A DNA stretch of 64,000 nucleotides from Candidatus Muproteobacteria bacterium (GCA_027449605.1 DAIDLH010000116.1:51809-115808); one strand, 5' to 3'; counted from the first letter of the stretch, positions 42,703-52,525 are shown. The notes: generated by a model not told the origin, from the sequence alone. A program made the numbers and translations.

Positions 42703-43512
42703 ATGCTTGGCAGCATGAACGCGCTGGAGAATCGTGGCAGGGGCGCCGCGACCACGGACCAAAAGATGGAAATGCGACGCCGGCAATATCTGGACGCTCT
42801 CGGCATTACCCGCTGGGTGCCGCGGGGCATGAGTGAGCCGGCAGAATCCGTCGAGCCGCCGGAAGCCCGCGGCGTCATGACCGTGGTTCCGGCCGCACCG
42901 GTCGGTCTCAAGCAATCCTCGAATACGGAAATTATTTCCCGGGAATGGGCCGAGTTGGAAACCACGGTGCGCGGTTGCACCCAATGCTCCTTGCACGCCA
43001 CGCGCACGCAGACGGTTTTCGGTGTCGGTAATCGCCAAGCCCGGTGGATGTTCATCGGCGAGGCGCCGGGCGCCGACGAGGATCGTCAGGGCGAGCCGTT
43101 CGTGGGCCGCGCCGGACAACTGCTCAACGCGATCCTGTTTGCGATCGGACTGAAGCGCGAGGAAGTTTATATCGCCAACGTGCTCAAATGCCGGCCGCCG
43201 GGCAACCGCGATCCGCAGCCGGAAGAAGTCGCGCAGTGCGAGCCGTATCTCCTGCGTCAGATCGAGCTGATCAAGCCGCGCCTGATTGTCGCGCTCGGAC
43301 GGCACGCGGCGCACAGCCTGCTCAAGACCGAGGTGCCGCTGGGAAAACTCCGCGGGCAGCGATTGTCGTATCATGGCACGCCCCTGATCGTGACGTATCA
43401 CCCGGCTTATCTGCTGCGCAACCCGGCCGACAAGCGCAAGGTCTGGGACGATTTGTGCCTCGCCCGGAAAACGATGGCCTCGCTGACGGAGGCCGGGGAG
43501 CGGCAATCATGA
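42703..43512 (+). CDS. Family-4-type uracil-DNA glycosylase with [4Fe-4S] cluster
   Basis: 269 residues. After a non-conserved N-terminal extension of about 85 residues, the domain shows [53 protein letters not shown] (cluster Cys) and [11 protein letters not shown]. It removes uracil from DNA. Start is ATG 42703 or 42715. ATGA overlap with rimI. Confidence 0.92.
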   Translation: MLGSMNALENRGRGAATTDQKMEMRRRQYLDALGITRWVPRGMSEPAESVEPPEARGVMTVVPAAPVGLKQSSNTEIISREWAELETTVRGCTQCSLHATRTQTVFGVGNRQARWMFIGEAPGADEDRQGEPFVGRAGQLLNAILFAIGLKREEVYIANVLKCRPPGNRDPQPEEVAQCEPYLLRQIELIKPRLIVALGRHAAHSLLKTEVPLGKLRGQRLSYHGTPLIVTYHPAYLLRNPADKRKVWDDLCLARKTMASLTEAGERQS

Positions 43513-43985
43513 GCGCCGTCGTCGCCGCACCGCAGCCGCAGTTGCGGCCCATGACCGGGCACGATCTGGAGGCGGTGCTCAAGGTCGAGAACCGGGCCTA
43601 CGAGTTTCCCTGGACGCTGCCGATTTTCCGTGACTGCCTGCGCGTGGGTTGTCAGTGTTTCGTTTACGAGGCGCCGCAGGGGATCATCGGCCACGGCATC
43701 ATGTCGGTCGCCGTGGGCGAATGCCATATTCTCAACATTTGCATGCACCCGGACCATCAGCGCCGCGGCCTGGGCGAGGGCATGGTGCAGTTCCTGCTCG
43801 ATCTGGCGCGTCAGAAGAAGGCGCGCATCGCGCTGCTCGAGGTGCGCATATCCAACGTCGCCGCCTACCGCCTGTACACCAAGCTCGGCTTCGACGAAGT
43901 GGGGATGCGCAAAGACTACTATCCCGCGCGCCACGGCCGCGAGGATGCGATCATCCTGGCGCGGGATCTGACCGTCGGTCGCTAG
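43509..43985 (+). CDS. rimI: Ribosomal-protein-S18-alanine N-acetyltransferase
   Basis: GNAT enzyme. 158 residues from ATG 43509; acetyl-CoA loop MHPDHQRRGLGEGMV and C-terminal NVAAYRLYTKLGFDEVGMRKDYY. Its stop codon TAG is inside the left end of the 139-bp repeat element. Confidence 0.92.
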   Translation: MSAVVAAPQPQLRPMTGHDLEAVLKVENRAYEFPWTLPIFRDCLRVGCQCFVYEAPQGIIGHGIMSVAVGECHILNICMHPDHQRRGLGEGMVQFLLDLARQKKARIALLEVRISNVAAYRLYTKLGFDEVGMRKDYYPARHGREDAIILARDLTVGR

Positions 43986-44120
43986 GGAAGCTCTGATTAA
44001 GTCTCCCGTTCGCCCTGAGCTTGTCGAAGGGTGAACGGGAAAGACCGTAAATAACAGGTGATTCGTCCGCCCGTGGTTCGACAGGCTCACCACGAACGGA
44101 CTTGATCAGAGCTTCCCTAG
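43982..44120. mobile_element. 139-bp MITE-like element with 20-bp terminal inverted repeats
   Basis: CTAGGGAAGCTCTGATTAAG (43982-44001) is matched, 19 of 20, by the reverse complement of 44101-44120. Inside are two facing units of the GAGCTTGTCGA/TCGACAGGCTC hairpin family seen at 21381. It has no coding capacity, so it would be non-autonomous. Confidence 0.65.
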
Positions 44121-44132
44121 GTCCGGTTCGCG

Positions 44133-44366
44133 TCAACCTTCGTCGATCATCTCGTCGGTCGGGTTGTCCAGATTCACCGACAGTTCGCTGGTCGGATGTT
44201 CCACCGGCAGCTCCAGATAAGCACGCCGGTTGTTTTCCGACTCGAAATAAATCGTGAGGCTGGTTTCATCGCTCCGGTGCCTCACGTAGGGTCGTTCGGC
44301 AACGTCAAAAAAATCCTTGCCGCTGATGGGGTCGGTTTTACAGACGCACGGAAATGCATGACACAA
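44133..44366 (-). CDS. Small conserved-looking acidic protein, unknown
   Basis: 77 residues: MCHAFPCVCKTD with three Cys near the start, then SLTIYFESENNRRAYLELPVEH and acidic end NPTDEMIDEG. It has a beta-strand-like pattern and no signal peptide. No good ribosome site. It lies downstream of the M48 gene on the same strand. Plausible but not proven. Confidence 0.5.
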   Translation of the reverse strand: MCHAFPCVCKTDPISGKDFFDVAERPYVRHRSDETSLTIYFESENNRRAYLELPVEHPTSELSVNLDNPTDEMIDEG

Positions 44367-44457
44367 GGATTATGGGGAACGCGGCTGACAATTCAATCCG
44401 GTGAAAAACAGGAGATTCCGCCGGGGACGTCCGGACGGAAAACGGAAAAAAGCGAAG

Positions 44458-45252
44458 CTAGGGCTTGCGATACTCCATTTCGGCCTGAGGGATCAGGCCT
44501 TCGATCTGGCGGATGCGCTGATCGTCGAGCGGATGGGTGCTGAGAAATTCGACCTGTTTGCCGCTTCCCTTTTTGTTGTTGTATTCAGCAAAGCGCTTCC
44601 AGAACGCCAGCGCTTCGCGCGGCGGATACCCGGCGCGCGCCATGTACAGCAGGCCGATACGATCCGCCTCCAGTTCCTGGCCGCGCGAATGCGGCAGCGC
44701 CACGCCGAGCGCGCTGCCGATGCCGTAGGCCTGTTGCAGCGCTACGCGGCTGGCCTCGGAGCGGCCCGTCGTCGCCTGTTCCAGGATCTGTCCGCCGAGT
44801 TGTATCAACATGCCTTCGGACATGCGCTCGGCGCCGTGACGCGCGACGGCATGCGCCACCTCATGTCCGATGACGGTGGCAAGTCCGGCGTCGTCCTTGG
44901 TGATGGGCAGGATGCCGCTGTACACGCCGACCTTGCCGCCCGGGAGACAGAAGGCGTTGGGCACGTCGGGCTTGTCGAACAGCACGAACTCCCAGCGCGC
45001 ATTGCGCAGCGGCGCGACTGCGGCGATGCGCTGACCGACGTGCTGCAATTGTGCATTCACCGCCGGGTCTTTGGAGATCGGCACCGATTTTTTCAGTTTC
45101 TCGAATTCCTGAAACCCGAGTTGCATTTCCTCGGCGGGGCTGACCAGGAGCAACTGCGAACGTCCGGTTTCCGGCACGGTGGCGCAGCCGGCCAGCAGGC
45201 TGCCCATTATCAGGGAGATAAAGAAGAGCGCGGTGGTTATGCGGTATGTCAT
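44458..45252 (-). CDS. M48-family metallopeptidase lipoprotein
   Basis: 264 residues. Signal peptide with lipobox LLAGC, zinc motif HEVAH in VIGHEVAHAVARHG (about residue 132) and the third ligand in ELEADRIG. Related to periplasmic LoiP/YcaL/BepA-type proteases that act on outer-membrane proteins. It lacks the TPR tail of BepA. Stands alone on the minus strand. Confidence 0.92.
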   Translation of the reverse strand: MTYRITTALFFISLIMGSLLAGCATVPETGRSQLLLVSPAEEMQLGFQEFEKLKKSVPISKDPAVNAQLQHVGQRIAAVAPLRNARWEFVLFDKPDVPNAFCLPGGKVGVYSGILPITKDDAGLATVIGHEVAHAVARHGAERMSEGMLIQLGGQILEQATTGRSEASRVALQQAYGIGSALGVALPHSRGQELEADRIGLLYMARAGYPPREALAFWKRFAEYNNKKGSGKQVEFLSTHPLDDQRIRQIEGLIPQAEMEYRKP

Positions 45253-45448
45253 ATATTTCTTCCGTAGCTTACTTTGATGCGATATTGCGTGAAAATTTCC
45301 CGATGATTCCTTCCGGCCAGAGATGAATCTTCGTTTATTTTATCTGCTCCTTTCCATGGCGCCTAACGCTTGCCCGGCGGCGAACCAGCGCCACGATTAC
45401 GATAGAATGCCATGACGACAGGCTATATCGATTCCAGGGAGATGATGC

Positions 45449-45973
45449 ATGGCGGACAATAAAACGACTGTTTATCGCGGGAAAATCATCGACCTTTATC
45501 TGGAGTTGGTCACGCTTCCGAACGGCGTGAAAGCAGAACTCGAGATCATCCGCCACCCCGGAGGCGCCGCCGTGGTGGCCCTGGATGACGATAACCGCGT
45601 TTGTCTGTTGCGACAGTATCGGCACGTGGCCGGCGGCTGGCTGTGGGAATTACCCGCCGGAAAGCTCGATCCGGGCGAGCCGCCCGACGCGACCGCGCGG
45701 CGTGAATTGGAGGAGGAGGCCGGCCTGCGCGCGAGCCGTTGGGAGCCGCTGGGAAGCATCGTCAGTTCGCCCGGTGTGTTTACCGAAATCGTGCACCTGT
45801 TCCTGGCGCGGAATCTCGTTCCGGTGCCGGCCAATACCGAGGAACATGAACTCATCGAGGTTCATTGGGTTCCATTCACGGAGGCTCTGTTCCGCGCGCA
45901 GACCGGAGAGATCACCGACGCCAAGACGGTGATCGGTCTGTTCCGCGCCCACCGAATCGTTGCCGGCATCTAG
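45449..45973 (+). CDS. Nudix hydrolase, ADP-ribose pyrophosphatase-like
   Basis: 174 residues. Nudix box G-x5-E-x7-RE-x2-EE-x-G is complete in GKLDPGEPPDATARRELEEEAG. The flanking VCLLRQYRHVAGGWLWELPAG and SPGVFTEIVHLFLAR, with Pro 16 residues after the box, fit ADP-ribose or related nucleotide sugars. Exact substrate not determined. Confidence 0.9.
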   Translation: MADNKTTVYRGKIIDLYLELVTLPNGVKAELEIIRHPGGAAVVALDDDNRVCLLRQYRHVAGGWLWELPAGKLDPGEPPDATARRELEEEAGLRASRWEPLGSIVSSPGVFTEIVHLFLARNLVPVPANTEEHELIEVHWVPFTEALFRAQTGEITDAKTVIGLFRAHRIVAGI

Positions 45974-45984
45974 GCGAGCGCCGG

Positions 45985-46953
45985 TCAGGCAACCGTCGCT
46001 TCCGCCTGGGTATTGAGCGTGCCGAGCCAGAAGGACAAATCCCGCTCCAGAAATTCCCCGGTCGGCATGTAGTGTGAGCCGTCGCAGGAAAAAGTCAGGC
46101 CTACGAGACCGTTCATGATGTTGATCGAACTCGACCGGAGGTAAATCGTTTCATCGGCGAAGCGCAGCGCCTTGAATTCATCGAGCACGTGCCGGATCTG
46201 TTCCGGGGTGACCTTGGCGTTCGCCGGATAGGGGCAGACCGGATAGGCGAGGCAGATGTCCGGGTTGATCATCTCGTCGATATTGTGCAGCCGGTAGTTG
46301 TAGGGATCGTCGAACAGCCACAGCGAACAGCGTCCGCTCGAGAAATGGATCTTGCTGTGAAACACGCCATGGTGCGACATGAGTCGGTGAATCAGGTCGA
46401 GCACCGCGTCGATATGCTGATCCAGCAGGCTCGGCGCGCGTTCCTGCATGAACACCGTCCCGCGCACCGCCGGATCGCCGCGGAACTGCTGCCAGCGCAT
46501 CGGCGGCGGGCTCAGGCGCTTGTCCTGGATCAGATCGGCCAGCGCGAAGTCGGCGGCGATGAAGCCGAGGAGCCGGTTGTCCTTGCTCACGGCCTGCAGG
46601 GCGGTGATGCACTGTTGGGGAACGTACTGGCTGAGATAGACCGACGAGAGCATCACGCCCTTGAACGGCAAATGATTCTTCAGGTACGGCCGCTGCGACA
46701 AATCCCGCCCGCGCCAGGAAGGATCGATTCCGCTGGCCTGCACCATGGACGAAACTTCGATGCCGTTGATGTCCCAGGCATAGAGCAGATGGCAGTGGGG
46801 GATCGTGCGTATCGCCTGATGCAGCACCTGATCGAGCGCATCGGCGTCGGACCATGCCCCGATGCAACGATCGCCGAGCTTTGCCATGGGTTCGCTGATG
46901 ACTTCGGCCAGCGCCGCCTTTTTGGCCAGGATGGCCTGCTGTATGGATGACAT
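45985..46953 (-). CDS. PDC (Cache-like) sensor domain protein, soluble
   Basis: 322 residues with no membrane helix or signal peptide. The central part (WDINGIEVSSMVQASGIDPSWRGRDLSQRPYLKNHLPFKGVMLSSVYLS, split here) resembles PDC/Cache ligand-binding domains: GRDLSQRPYLK, then LLGFIAADFALADL. The C-terminal half is unassigned. Such domains normally sit outside the membrane on receptors, so a free cytosolic one is unusual. It diverges from the cyclic-nucleotide-domain gene; the 423-bp gap holds the sites listed next. Confidence 0.65.
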   Translation of the reverse strand: MSSIQQAILAKKAALAEVISEPMAKLGDRCIGAWSDADALDQVLHQAIRTIPHCHLLYAWDINGIEVSSMVQASGIDPSWRGRDLSQRPYLKNHLPFKGVMLSSVYLSQYVPQQCITALQAVSKDNRLLGFIAADFALADLIQDKRLSPPPMRWQQFRGDPAVRGTVFMQERAPSLLDQHIDAVLDLIHRLMSHHGVFHSKIHFSSGRCSLWLFDDPYNYRLHNIDEMINPDICLAYPVCPYPANAKVTPEQIRHVLDEFKALRFADETIYLRSSSINIMNGLVGLTFSCDGSHYMPTGEFLERDLSFWLGTLNTQAEATVA

Positions 46954-47252
46954 GGAGCGTCCTTTTGAATTCTGCGTTGTTAATGCGGTCCCTGGGGCGG
47001 TATTACAATCGTTCTGGATGCAGCGAGTGTAGTGGATAAAATGGCCGTTATTCTGTCCTGAAGGACGGTTCGGGCAACATGACGTTCCCGAGAAATTTTA
47101 TGTCGCCGACAGTGACACGTTCGTGACCGGCCAAACCCATCGCCGCGATGACCGACCGCGCCTGTCGCTTCAAATGCCCGGATTTGGCTTCGAGCACCCT
47201 ATGCGCCTTATATGTCACCCTCGTTCCTGGAATACCCTTGGTGCGTCAGGGT

Positions 47253-47288
47253 TTTCCGCCGGAATACAGCCAAAATTTCCGCCGGAAT
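47253..47288 (+). promoter_or_regulatory. Two identical 13-bp sites upstream of the sigma-54 promoter
   Basis: TTTCCGCCGGAAT occurs at 47253-47265 and 47276-47288; its core TTCCGCCGGAA is palindromic. The 23-bp spacing is about two helix turns. A weaker TTCCTGGAA is at 47224. Likely activator or repressor sites. Confidence 0.6.
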
Positions 47289-47299
47289 CGTCCAGTTTC

Positions 47300-47315
47300 T
47301 GGCATGTTCTTTGCT
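47300..47315 (+). promoter_or_regulatory. Sigma-54-type promoter
   Basis: TGGCATGTTCTTTGCT fits TGGCACG-N4-TTGCW with correct GG-to-GC spacing. Transcription should begin near 47326, giving a 5' leader of about 50 nt before ATG 47377. Confidence 0.7.
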
Positions 47316-47376
47316 CTTATACTGAAGCAAAGCGCAGAGATTGTTGAAAATACATGGATTTTACAGGAACGGAACG

Positions 47377-48573
47377 ATGAGTACGATTGAGACATTTCCA
47401 GGCCTGGTCGGGTTCTACACCCTGACTCCCGAGGGTCATCTGGGCTATTACGACCAGAATAAGAAGTTCATTCTCGACGCCAAGCTCACCCGGGCGTTCG
47501 CCGATTACAACGGCCGTTACCTGATGGCCTACCTGCAGAATCCGGCGCAGGGAAATTTCCGCCTCGCGATCATTCACCGGACCCAGGAGAAACGTCCCTG
47601 GGGTTCCGACACGCTGCTGCTCGAGAAACATATTCTGCGCCGGCTGTATCCGGTAACCGGCATGACGACCGAAAAGGACCTGACCGCCTTCCAGACGAAG
47701 AATCAGGAGAAAAGCATATTCCGCGGCATGGAGCTGTTCCTCGAGTACAAGGACGCCTCCAATCCGGGCATGCCGGTATTCTGCCCGGTGCTTTACGACC
47801 GCGGCGCGACGCTCGATGACTATGCGCCATTGCTGGGCCGCATGCCCACGTCGGTGGACCGGGAAACGCCGGTGGTGGAGGTCATCAATATGCTGGCCGC
47901 CATTCCCATGGCGAAACGCGACGCCGCCGAAATCGGAATACTGAAGGACAAGATATATCAGGGCATCGTCAAGAAAGGCATGCGCAAGTCCGCCGATTTC
48001 ACCCTGATCGACGATGTCCGCCGGAATACGCAGGCGGTTGCGGAGGCGGGCGACGGCGATTATTACGACGGCGGCAACAAACGCACCGAACGCAAGGTTA
48101 CGCTGGATGCTTTGGCGGCGGGCGGCAAGGGGAATTCGAACGGCGTGAATGTCAGCGCCTTGCTCAAGAACATCGCTTCATCGCTGGTCGGTCAGCCCGA
48201 ACCGGCGGATCCGGCGGCGATCAAGATTTTCCGCCGGTTTCGCGATCTCGATCATGACAAGCTCGAAGCGATCGCGGCGCAATCCCTGATTTACAAGGTG
48301 CCGCCGGGCACCCAACTGCTCGACCGCGGCACCAACGACTCCTTCAATCTCTATCTGATCGATGGCACGGTGAAACTGGTGGCCGCCGACGGCGTGGAGA
48401 AATTCATCGAGGGCGGGACCGCCACGGCCGGCAATCCGATCTCATGCCTCAAGCCGCGCATGTATACCGTGTCCGCCTTCACGCGCGCGGCATTTCTGTG
48501 GCTGGACGACAATCTGATCGAAGAGGTTTTGCGCCGCAAGACCGAGCCGTTGCGACGCGGCGGCGCCAAGTAG
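47377..48573 (+). CDS. Protein with C-terminal cyclic-nucleotide-binding-type domain
   Basis: 398 residues from ATG 47377 (ACAGGAACGG upstream). The N-terminal 190 residues (FPGLVGFYTLTPEGHLGYYDQN, then LFLEYKDASNPGMPVFCPVLYDRG) match no domain I know. A polar linker leads to a C-terminal CAP-like fold (about 280-390: FRDLDHDKLEAIAAQSLIYKVPPGTQLLDRG, YLIDGTVKLVAADG). The usual phosphate-binding cassette R/A residues are not obvious, so ligand binding is uncertain. No HTH is visible. Predicted sigma-54 control. Confidence 0.7.
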   Translation: MSTIETFPGLVGFYTLTPEGHLGYYDQNKKFILDAKLTRAFADYNGRYLMAYLQNPAQGNFRLAIIHRTQEKRPWGSDTLLLEKHILRRLYPVTGMTTEKDLTAFQTKNQEKSIFRGMELFLEYKDASNPGMPVFCPVLYDRGATLDDYAPLLGRMPTSVDRETPVVEVINMLAAIPMAKRDAAEIGILKDKIYQGIVKKGMRKSADFTLIDDVRRNTQAVAEAGDGDYYDGGNKRTERKVTLDALAAGGKGNSNGVNVSALLKNIASSLVGQPEPADPAAIKIFRRFRDLDHDKLEAIAAQSLIYKVPPGTQLLDRGTNDSFNLYLIDGTVKLVAADGVEKFIEGGTATAGNPISCLKPRMYTVSAFTRAAFLWLDDNLIEEVLRRKTEPLRRGGAK

Positions 48574-48634
48574 TAATTTTCCCTTTCGCCGGCCCCGGCG
48601 CGCAGACGATCAGCGCCTGCACGGGCGAGGCCGG

Positions 48635-49165
48635 TTATTCGAACGGCTCGCCGACGGGATGACGGATCCGTTCCAGGATCATGGCGCGCACGGCGGCGCG
48701 ACGCTTCTCTTTCTGCGCTTGTTTGATTCTTTCCGCTTCATCGCTATTTCCATTTGTCTTGGCGACCACAGTGGGCGCCGCCGCAGCGGTGTTTTTTACC
48801 GTATTTTCAGGGGTTTTTGGCGTCGTTGTTGCGGGCGTGGATTTCAGGCTGTCGGCCGCGCGGTCTTTCTTGACGTCCGCCTCGATCTCCGCCCGACGCG
48901 TCAGTTTTCTTTTGGCCCAGACGTCGCCTTTCTCGGCCGCCTTTTCGTACCATTTGAAGGCCTCATCGATATTCTGCTGCGTCCCCAGACCCTGTTCGTG
49001 CATTTCCCCGAGAAAGTACTGGGCACGGGCATCGCCTTTTTGCGCCATGGCCAGTTGCACCTGGTACAGGCGCTCATCGGCATCGTCGAGACCCGCTGCC
49101 ATGACCTGACTGCCTGCGATTAACAGGAATAGCGCCAGCCCATGGTGTTTGGAAATGAATGACAT
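48635..49165 (-). CDS. Exported Sel1-repeat protein
   Basis: 176 residues. Signal peptide LALFLLIAGSQVMA, then one to two Sel1-like repeats (ARAQYFLGEMHEQGLGTQQNIDEAFKWYEKAAEKG) and a long Thr/Pro/Ala/Lys-rich C-terminus. Probably a periplasmic adaptor. Partner unknown. Confidence 0.8.
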   Translation of the reverse strand: MSFISKHHGLALFLLIAGSQVMAAGLDDADERLYQVQLAMAQKGDARAQYFLGEMHEQGLGTQQNIDEAFKWYEKAAEKGDVWAKRKLTRRAEIEADVKKDRAADSLKSTPATTTPKTPENTVKNTAAAAPTVVAKTNGNSDEAERIKQAQKEKRRAAVRAMILERIRHPVGEPFE

Positions 49166-49310
49166 GGAGCACCCCCTGGTTATTAACCTGATTCCTACTT
49201 ATATAGATGAAGGCTTGCGCGAGGACCGTCGTTCAGCCGACAAACGGCGGGTTTTGCCCCCTGAGGCGGAGGAAAGGCCGGCAACGGCGGGGATTGCCGC
49301 TCTGTGAAAT

Positions 49311-49899
49311 CTAGTGCAAAGCCTTGTTCAACAAGGCGCGATAACCCGGAAGTTCACGGATGGAGGCGGGCAGCGATTTCAGAAGATCGTCGGCTTGCGC
49401 GTAACGCCGCTGCAGCACCAGCATTTTCACCAGATCGGTCGCCAGCTTCGGGTTGTCCGGCTCGGCGAGTGCGGCTTCCGCCGCCTGGGTCACCGCACGG
49501 TCGAGGTCGCCATTCCGGTATGCCAGGATCGCGGCGGTGTATTTGGACTCGGCGCTCGCGCGCAACATGTCTGGCGATGAATTCCCGCAGGACCGTTTCC
49601 GACTCGGCCCCGTGCAGGGTGTCCACGGCCCGTCCGCGGCGGAACAGCTTGATCGTGGGAATGCTGGTCACGCCATGTTCGCGCGCCAGCGGCCCCAGCT
49701 CGTCGGTGTTGAGCATGACCAGCAGGAACCGTCCGCCGAACTCGGTGGCGAGACGCACCAGTCGCGGCATCAGCATCAGACGGGGCTCGGCGCGCGGCGA
49801 CCAGTAGTTCACCAGCACCGGCCCCTTGTCGGAATTTTCCAGAACCAGCGCGCGGAAATTATCCGCACTGGCGTCGAATACGTAACGGGACGCGACCAT
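49311..49899 (-). pseudogene. Thioredoxin-like/TPR (CnoX-type) gene with a frameshift
   Basis: Two overlapping minus-strand frames make one recognisable protein. From ATG 49899 (MVASRYVFDAS) a thioredoxin fold runs to TVLREFIARH near 49570. The next frame gives SAESKYTAAILAYRNGDLDRAVTQAAEAALAEPDNPKL to LLNKALH at 49311, a C-terminal TPR part. One indel near 49565-49580 joins them. The active site is WSPRAEP, with no Cys, as in chaperone-type members. Either a sequencing error or a true lesion. Without correction the first frame reads 60 foreign residues to 49354. Confidence 0.7.
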
Positions 49900-49996
49900 G
49901 GGGCTACGATATAAAAATAACCGCCGCCTGTACAAGGAAACGGTCGCCGCCGCGAAGGTCTATAGTTGGATATAGGACATCCGACAGGAGGCGAGC

Positions 49997-50254
49997 ATGC
50001 GACACAGCTATCCGAGGCCGCACGATATCGGCCTGAAGATACCCCCTGACATGCGGGCCGGCCGCTTCGAGGCGGGCTTCATGCATGCCCTGCAGGGCGG
50101 CCACCTGACCGAGGCGGAATACTTCCGGCGTTCGTTCCGGCTCGGGTTCCGGGCCGCCAAGCTGTACCTGCGCGAGGTGCGTCGCCGTCGCGGAATACTG
50201 GATTTTCCGATGCGCGCACGCCTGCGCCTGCGCAGCGTCTGGCCGGAGGGTTGA
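49997..50254 (+). CDS. Small basic protein, unknown
   Basis: 85 residues, strong CAGGAGG site before ATG. Helical, Arg-rich C-terminus (LYLREVRRRRGILDFPMRARLRLR). No family recognised. Confidence 0.6.
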   Translation: MRHSYPRPHDIGLKIPPDMRAGRFEAGFMHALQGGHLTEAEYFRRSFRLGFRAAKLYLREVRRRRGILDFPMRARLRLRSVWPEG

Positions 50255-50428
50255 CCCCGGTTCGCCCGGGCCGGGCCCTATTTTCTGGCATTCCGGGCGA
50301 TTATCGGTTATAGTGATTTTGTTGCAGTCCATGTCAGACATTTCGGTAGTTGCTCTACAGGCCCTCCCGCAAATTACTTTCACGTTCTGCATCGCAAACT
50401 TACTTAGTCTATTTCGAGGTTACATTTA

Positions 50429-50635
50429 ATGCGTACTGGTACAGTAAAGTGGTTCAACGATTCCAAGGGTTTTGGCTTCATCAAGCCTCAGGACGGCGGC
50501 GAAGATGTCTTCGTGCATCATTCCGTCATCCAGGGCAGCGGCTTCAAGTCCTTGGCGGAAGGGCAGAGCGTGAGTTTCGAATCCCAGAAGGGACCGAAAG
50601 GCATGCAGGCGACCAAGGTCGTGATCGAGGGCTGA
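50429..50635 (+). CDS. Cold-shock domain protein
   Basis: 68 residues, single [18 protein letters not shown] (RNP1) and [10 protein letters not shown] (RNP2). RNA chaperone. A leader of more than 100 nt without ORF precedes it, as for cspA-type genes. Strong terminator follows. Confidence 0.96.
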   Translation: MRTGTVKWFNDSKGFGFIKPQDGGEDVFVHHSVIQGSGFKSLAEGQSVSFESQKGPKGMQATKVVIEG

Positions 50636-50660
50636 AGCTGTCTTCAAGCCGTCCTTAAGG

Positions 50661-50689
50661 AACCCCGCCCCAAGCGGGGTTTCTTTTTT
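50661..50689 (+). terminator. Intrinsic terminator after the cold-shock gene
   Basis: AACCCCGC, CCCAA, GCGGGGTT then TCTTTTTT. Confidence 0.92.
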
Positions 50690-50828
50690 GTCCATGTCAT
50701 TCATCTTATGAACTGCATCGTCACCGCCGGGCTCCATGCAACCGGACATTGTTTGTCGGGTGAACTGGTCCGGCGCATTTGATTTTGTATAATCGCGCGT
50801 TTTATTTTTCCATCTTTCCACGTCCGAA

Positions 50829-52409
50829 ATGTCTGAATTGAATCAGGAGATCGCGCGTCGGCGCACCTTCGGGATCATCTCTCACCCCGACGCGGGAAAG
50901 ACCACGCTCACTGAAAAGCTGCTGCTGTTCGGCGGCGCGATCCAGCTCGCCGGTTCGGTCAAGGGCCGCAAGGCGGCGCGGCATGCCACCTCCGACTGGA
51001 TGGAGCTTGAAAAGCAACGCGGCATTTCCGTGACCTCCTCGGTCATGCAGTTCCCGTACAGGAATTGCATCGTCAATCTGCTCGACACGCCCGGCCACGA
51101 GGATTTTTCCGAGGACACGTATCGAACCCTGACCGCGGTGGACTCGGCGCTGATGGTGATCGACGGCGCCAAGGGCGTGGAAGAGCGCACCATCAAGCTC
51201 ATGGAAGTCTGCCGCCTGCGGCACACGCCGATCATGACCTTCATCAACAAGCTCGACCGCGAGTCGCGCGACCCGGTCGAGCTCATGGACGAGGTCGAGA
51301 CCGTGCTCAAGATACGCTGCGCGCCGGTGACCTGGCCGATCGGCAGCGGCAAGCGCTTCAAGGGCGTCTACCATCTGGCCGACGACAGCGTGCATTTCTT
51401 CAGCCCGCAGCACGGCGGCAAGATCCAGGAAGGCGTGGTGATCCGCGGCCTGCACAATCCGGAACTGGACGCCGTGCTCGGCGAACAGGCCGCGGAATTG
51501 CGCGCCGAAATCGAGCTGGTCAAGGGCGCGAGCCACGAGTTCGATCCCGCACAGTACCGACGCGGGGAGCAGACGCCGGTGTTTTTCGGTTCGGCGATCA
51601 ACAATTTCGGGGTGCGCGAACTGCTCGACAACTTCATCCAGTACGCGCCGCCGCCGTGCGCGCGCGAAACCACGACGCGTGTGGTCGCGCCGGAGGAAAT
51701 ACCGTTCTCGGGATTCGTCTTCAAGATACAGGCGAACATGGACCCGAAGCACCGCGATCGCATCGCCTTTTTTCGCATCACCTCCGGCAAATACTCCAAG
51801 GGCATGAAAATGCATCAGGTGCGGCTGGACCGCGACGTCCAGATCGCCAACGCCATCACCTTCATGGCGCGCGAGCGCGAGCAGGTGGATTCGGCCTACG
51901 CCGGGGACATCATCGGTCTCTACAATCACGGCACGATCCAGATCGGCGATTCGTTCACCGAGGGCGAAACCCTCAAGTTCACAGGCATACCCTATTTCGC
52001 GCCGGAACTTTTCCGGCGCGTGGTGTTGCGCGATCCGTTGCGCATGAAGGCGCTGCAAAAGGGACTGGACCAGCTGAGCGAGGAGGGCGCGACCCAGATT
52101 TTCCGGCCGCTGGTCAGCAACGATCTCATCCTCGGCGCGGTTGGCGCGCTGCAATTCGACGTGGTCGCCTATCGCCTCAAGCACGAATACGGCGTGGAAT
52201 GCACCTACGACACGATCGACGTGGCGACGGCGCGCTGGATCGACTGCGACGACCCCAGGAAACTCGACGAGTTCCGCAGGAACAGCGAGATACGGCTGGC
52301 GCTCGACCGCGCCGGCAACCTCACCTATCTGGCGCCGACCCTGGTCAACCTGCAACTCACGATGGAGCGCTGGCCGCAGGTTCGGTTTTTCGCGACCCGC
52401 GAGCACTAG
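50829..52409 (+). CDS. prfC: Peptide chain release factor 3
   Basis: GTPase that removes RF1/RF2 after termination. 526 residues. P-loop [10 protein letters not shown], switch [17 protein letters not shown]. Family C-terminus [17 protein letters not shown] intact. Confidence 0.97.
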   Translation: MSELNQEIARRRTFGIISHPDAGKTTLTEKLLLFGGAIQLAGSVKGRKAARHATSDWMELEKQRGISVTSSVMQFPYRNCIVNLLDTPGHEDFSEDTYRTLTAVDSALMVIDGAKGVEERTIKLMEVCRLRHTPIMTFINKLDRESRDPVELMDEVETVLKIRCAPVTWPIGSGKRFKGVYHLADDSVHFFSPQHGGKIQEGVVIRGLHNPELDAVLGEQAAELRAEIELVKGASHEFDPAQYRRGEQTPVFFGSAINNFGVRELLDNFIQYAPPPCARETTTRVVAPEEIPFSGFVFKIQANMDPKHRDRIAFFRITSGKYSKGMKMHQVRLDRDVQIANAITFMAREREQVDSAYAGDIIGLYNHGTIQIGDSFTEGETLKFTGIPYFAPELFRRVVLRDPLRMKALQKGLDQLSEEGATQIFRPLVSNDLILGAVGALQFDVVAYRLKHEYGVECTYDTIDVATARWIDCDDPRKLDEFRRNSEIRLALDRAGNLTYLAPTLVNLQLTMERWPQVRFFATREH

Positions 52410-52525
52410 GCCGTTCGCCGGGCGATGCCAATACGAATCATGTGCGTTTACAGGGCCGGGCATCGCATCTTACTATCGCCGCTTCGGCGGGATTTCCGCC
52501 CTGCGCCCGCCGGCATTCCGGGACG

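Noticed and set aside
44401-45267. 288-residue plus-strand ORF
   Set aside because: Opposite the clear M48 peptidase with HEVAH motif.
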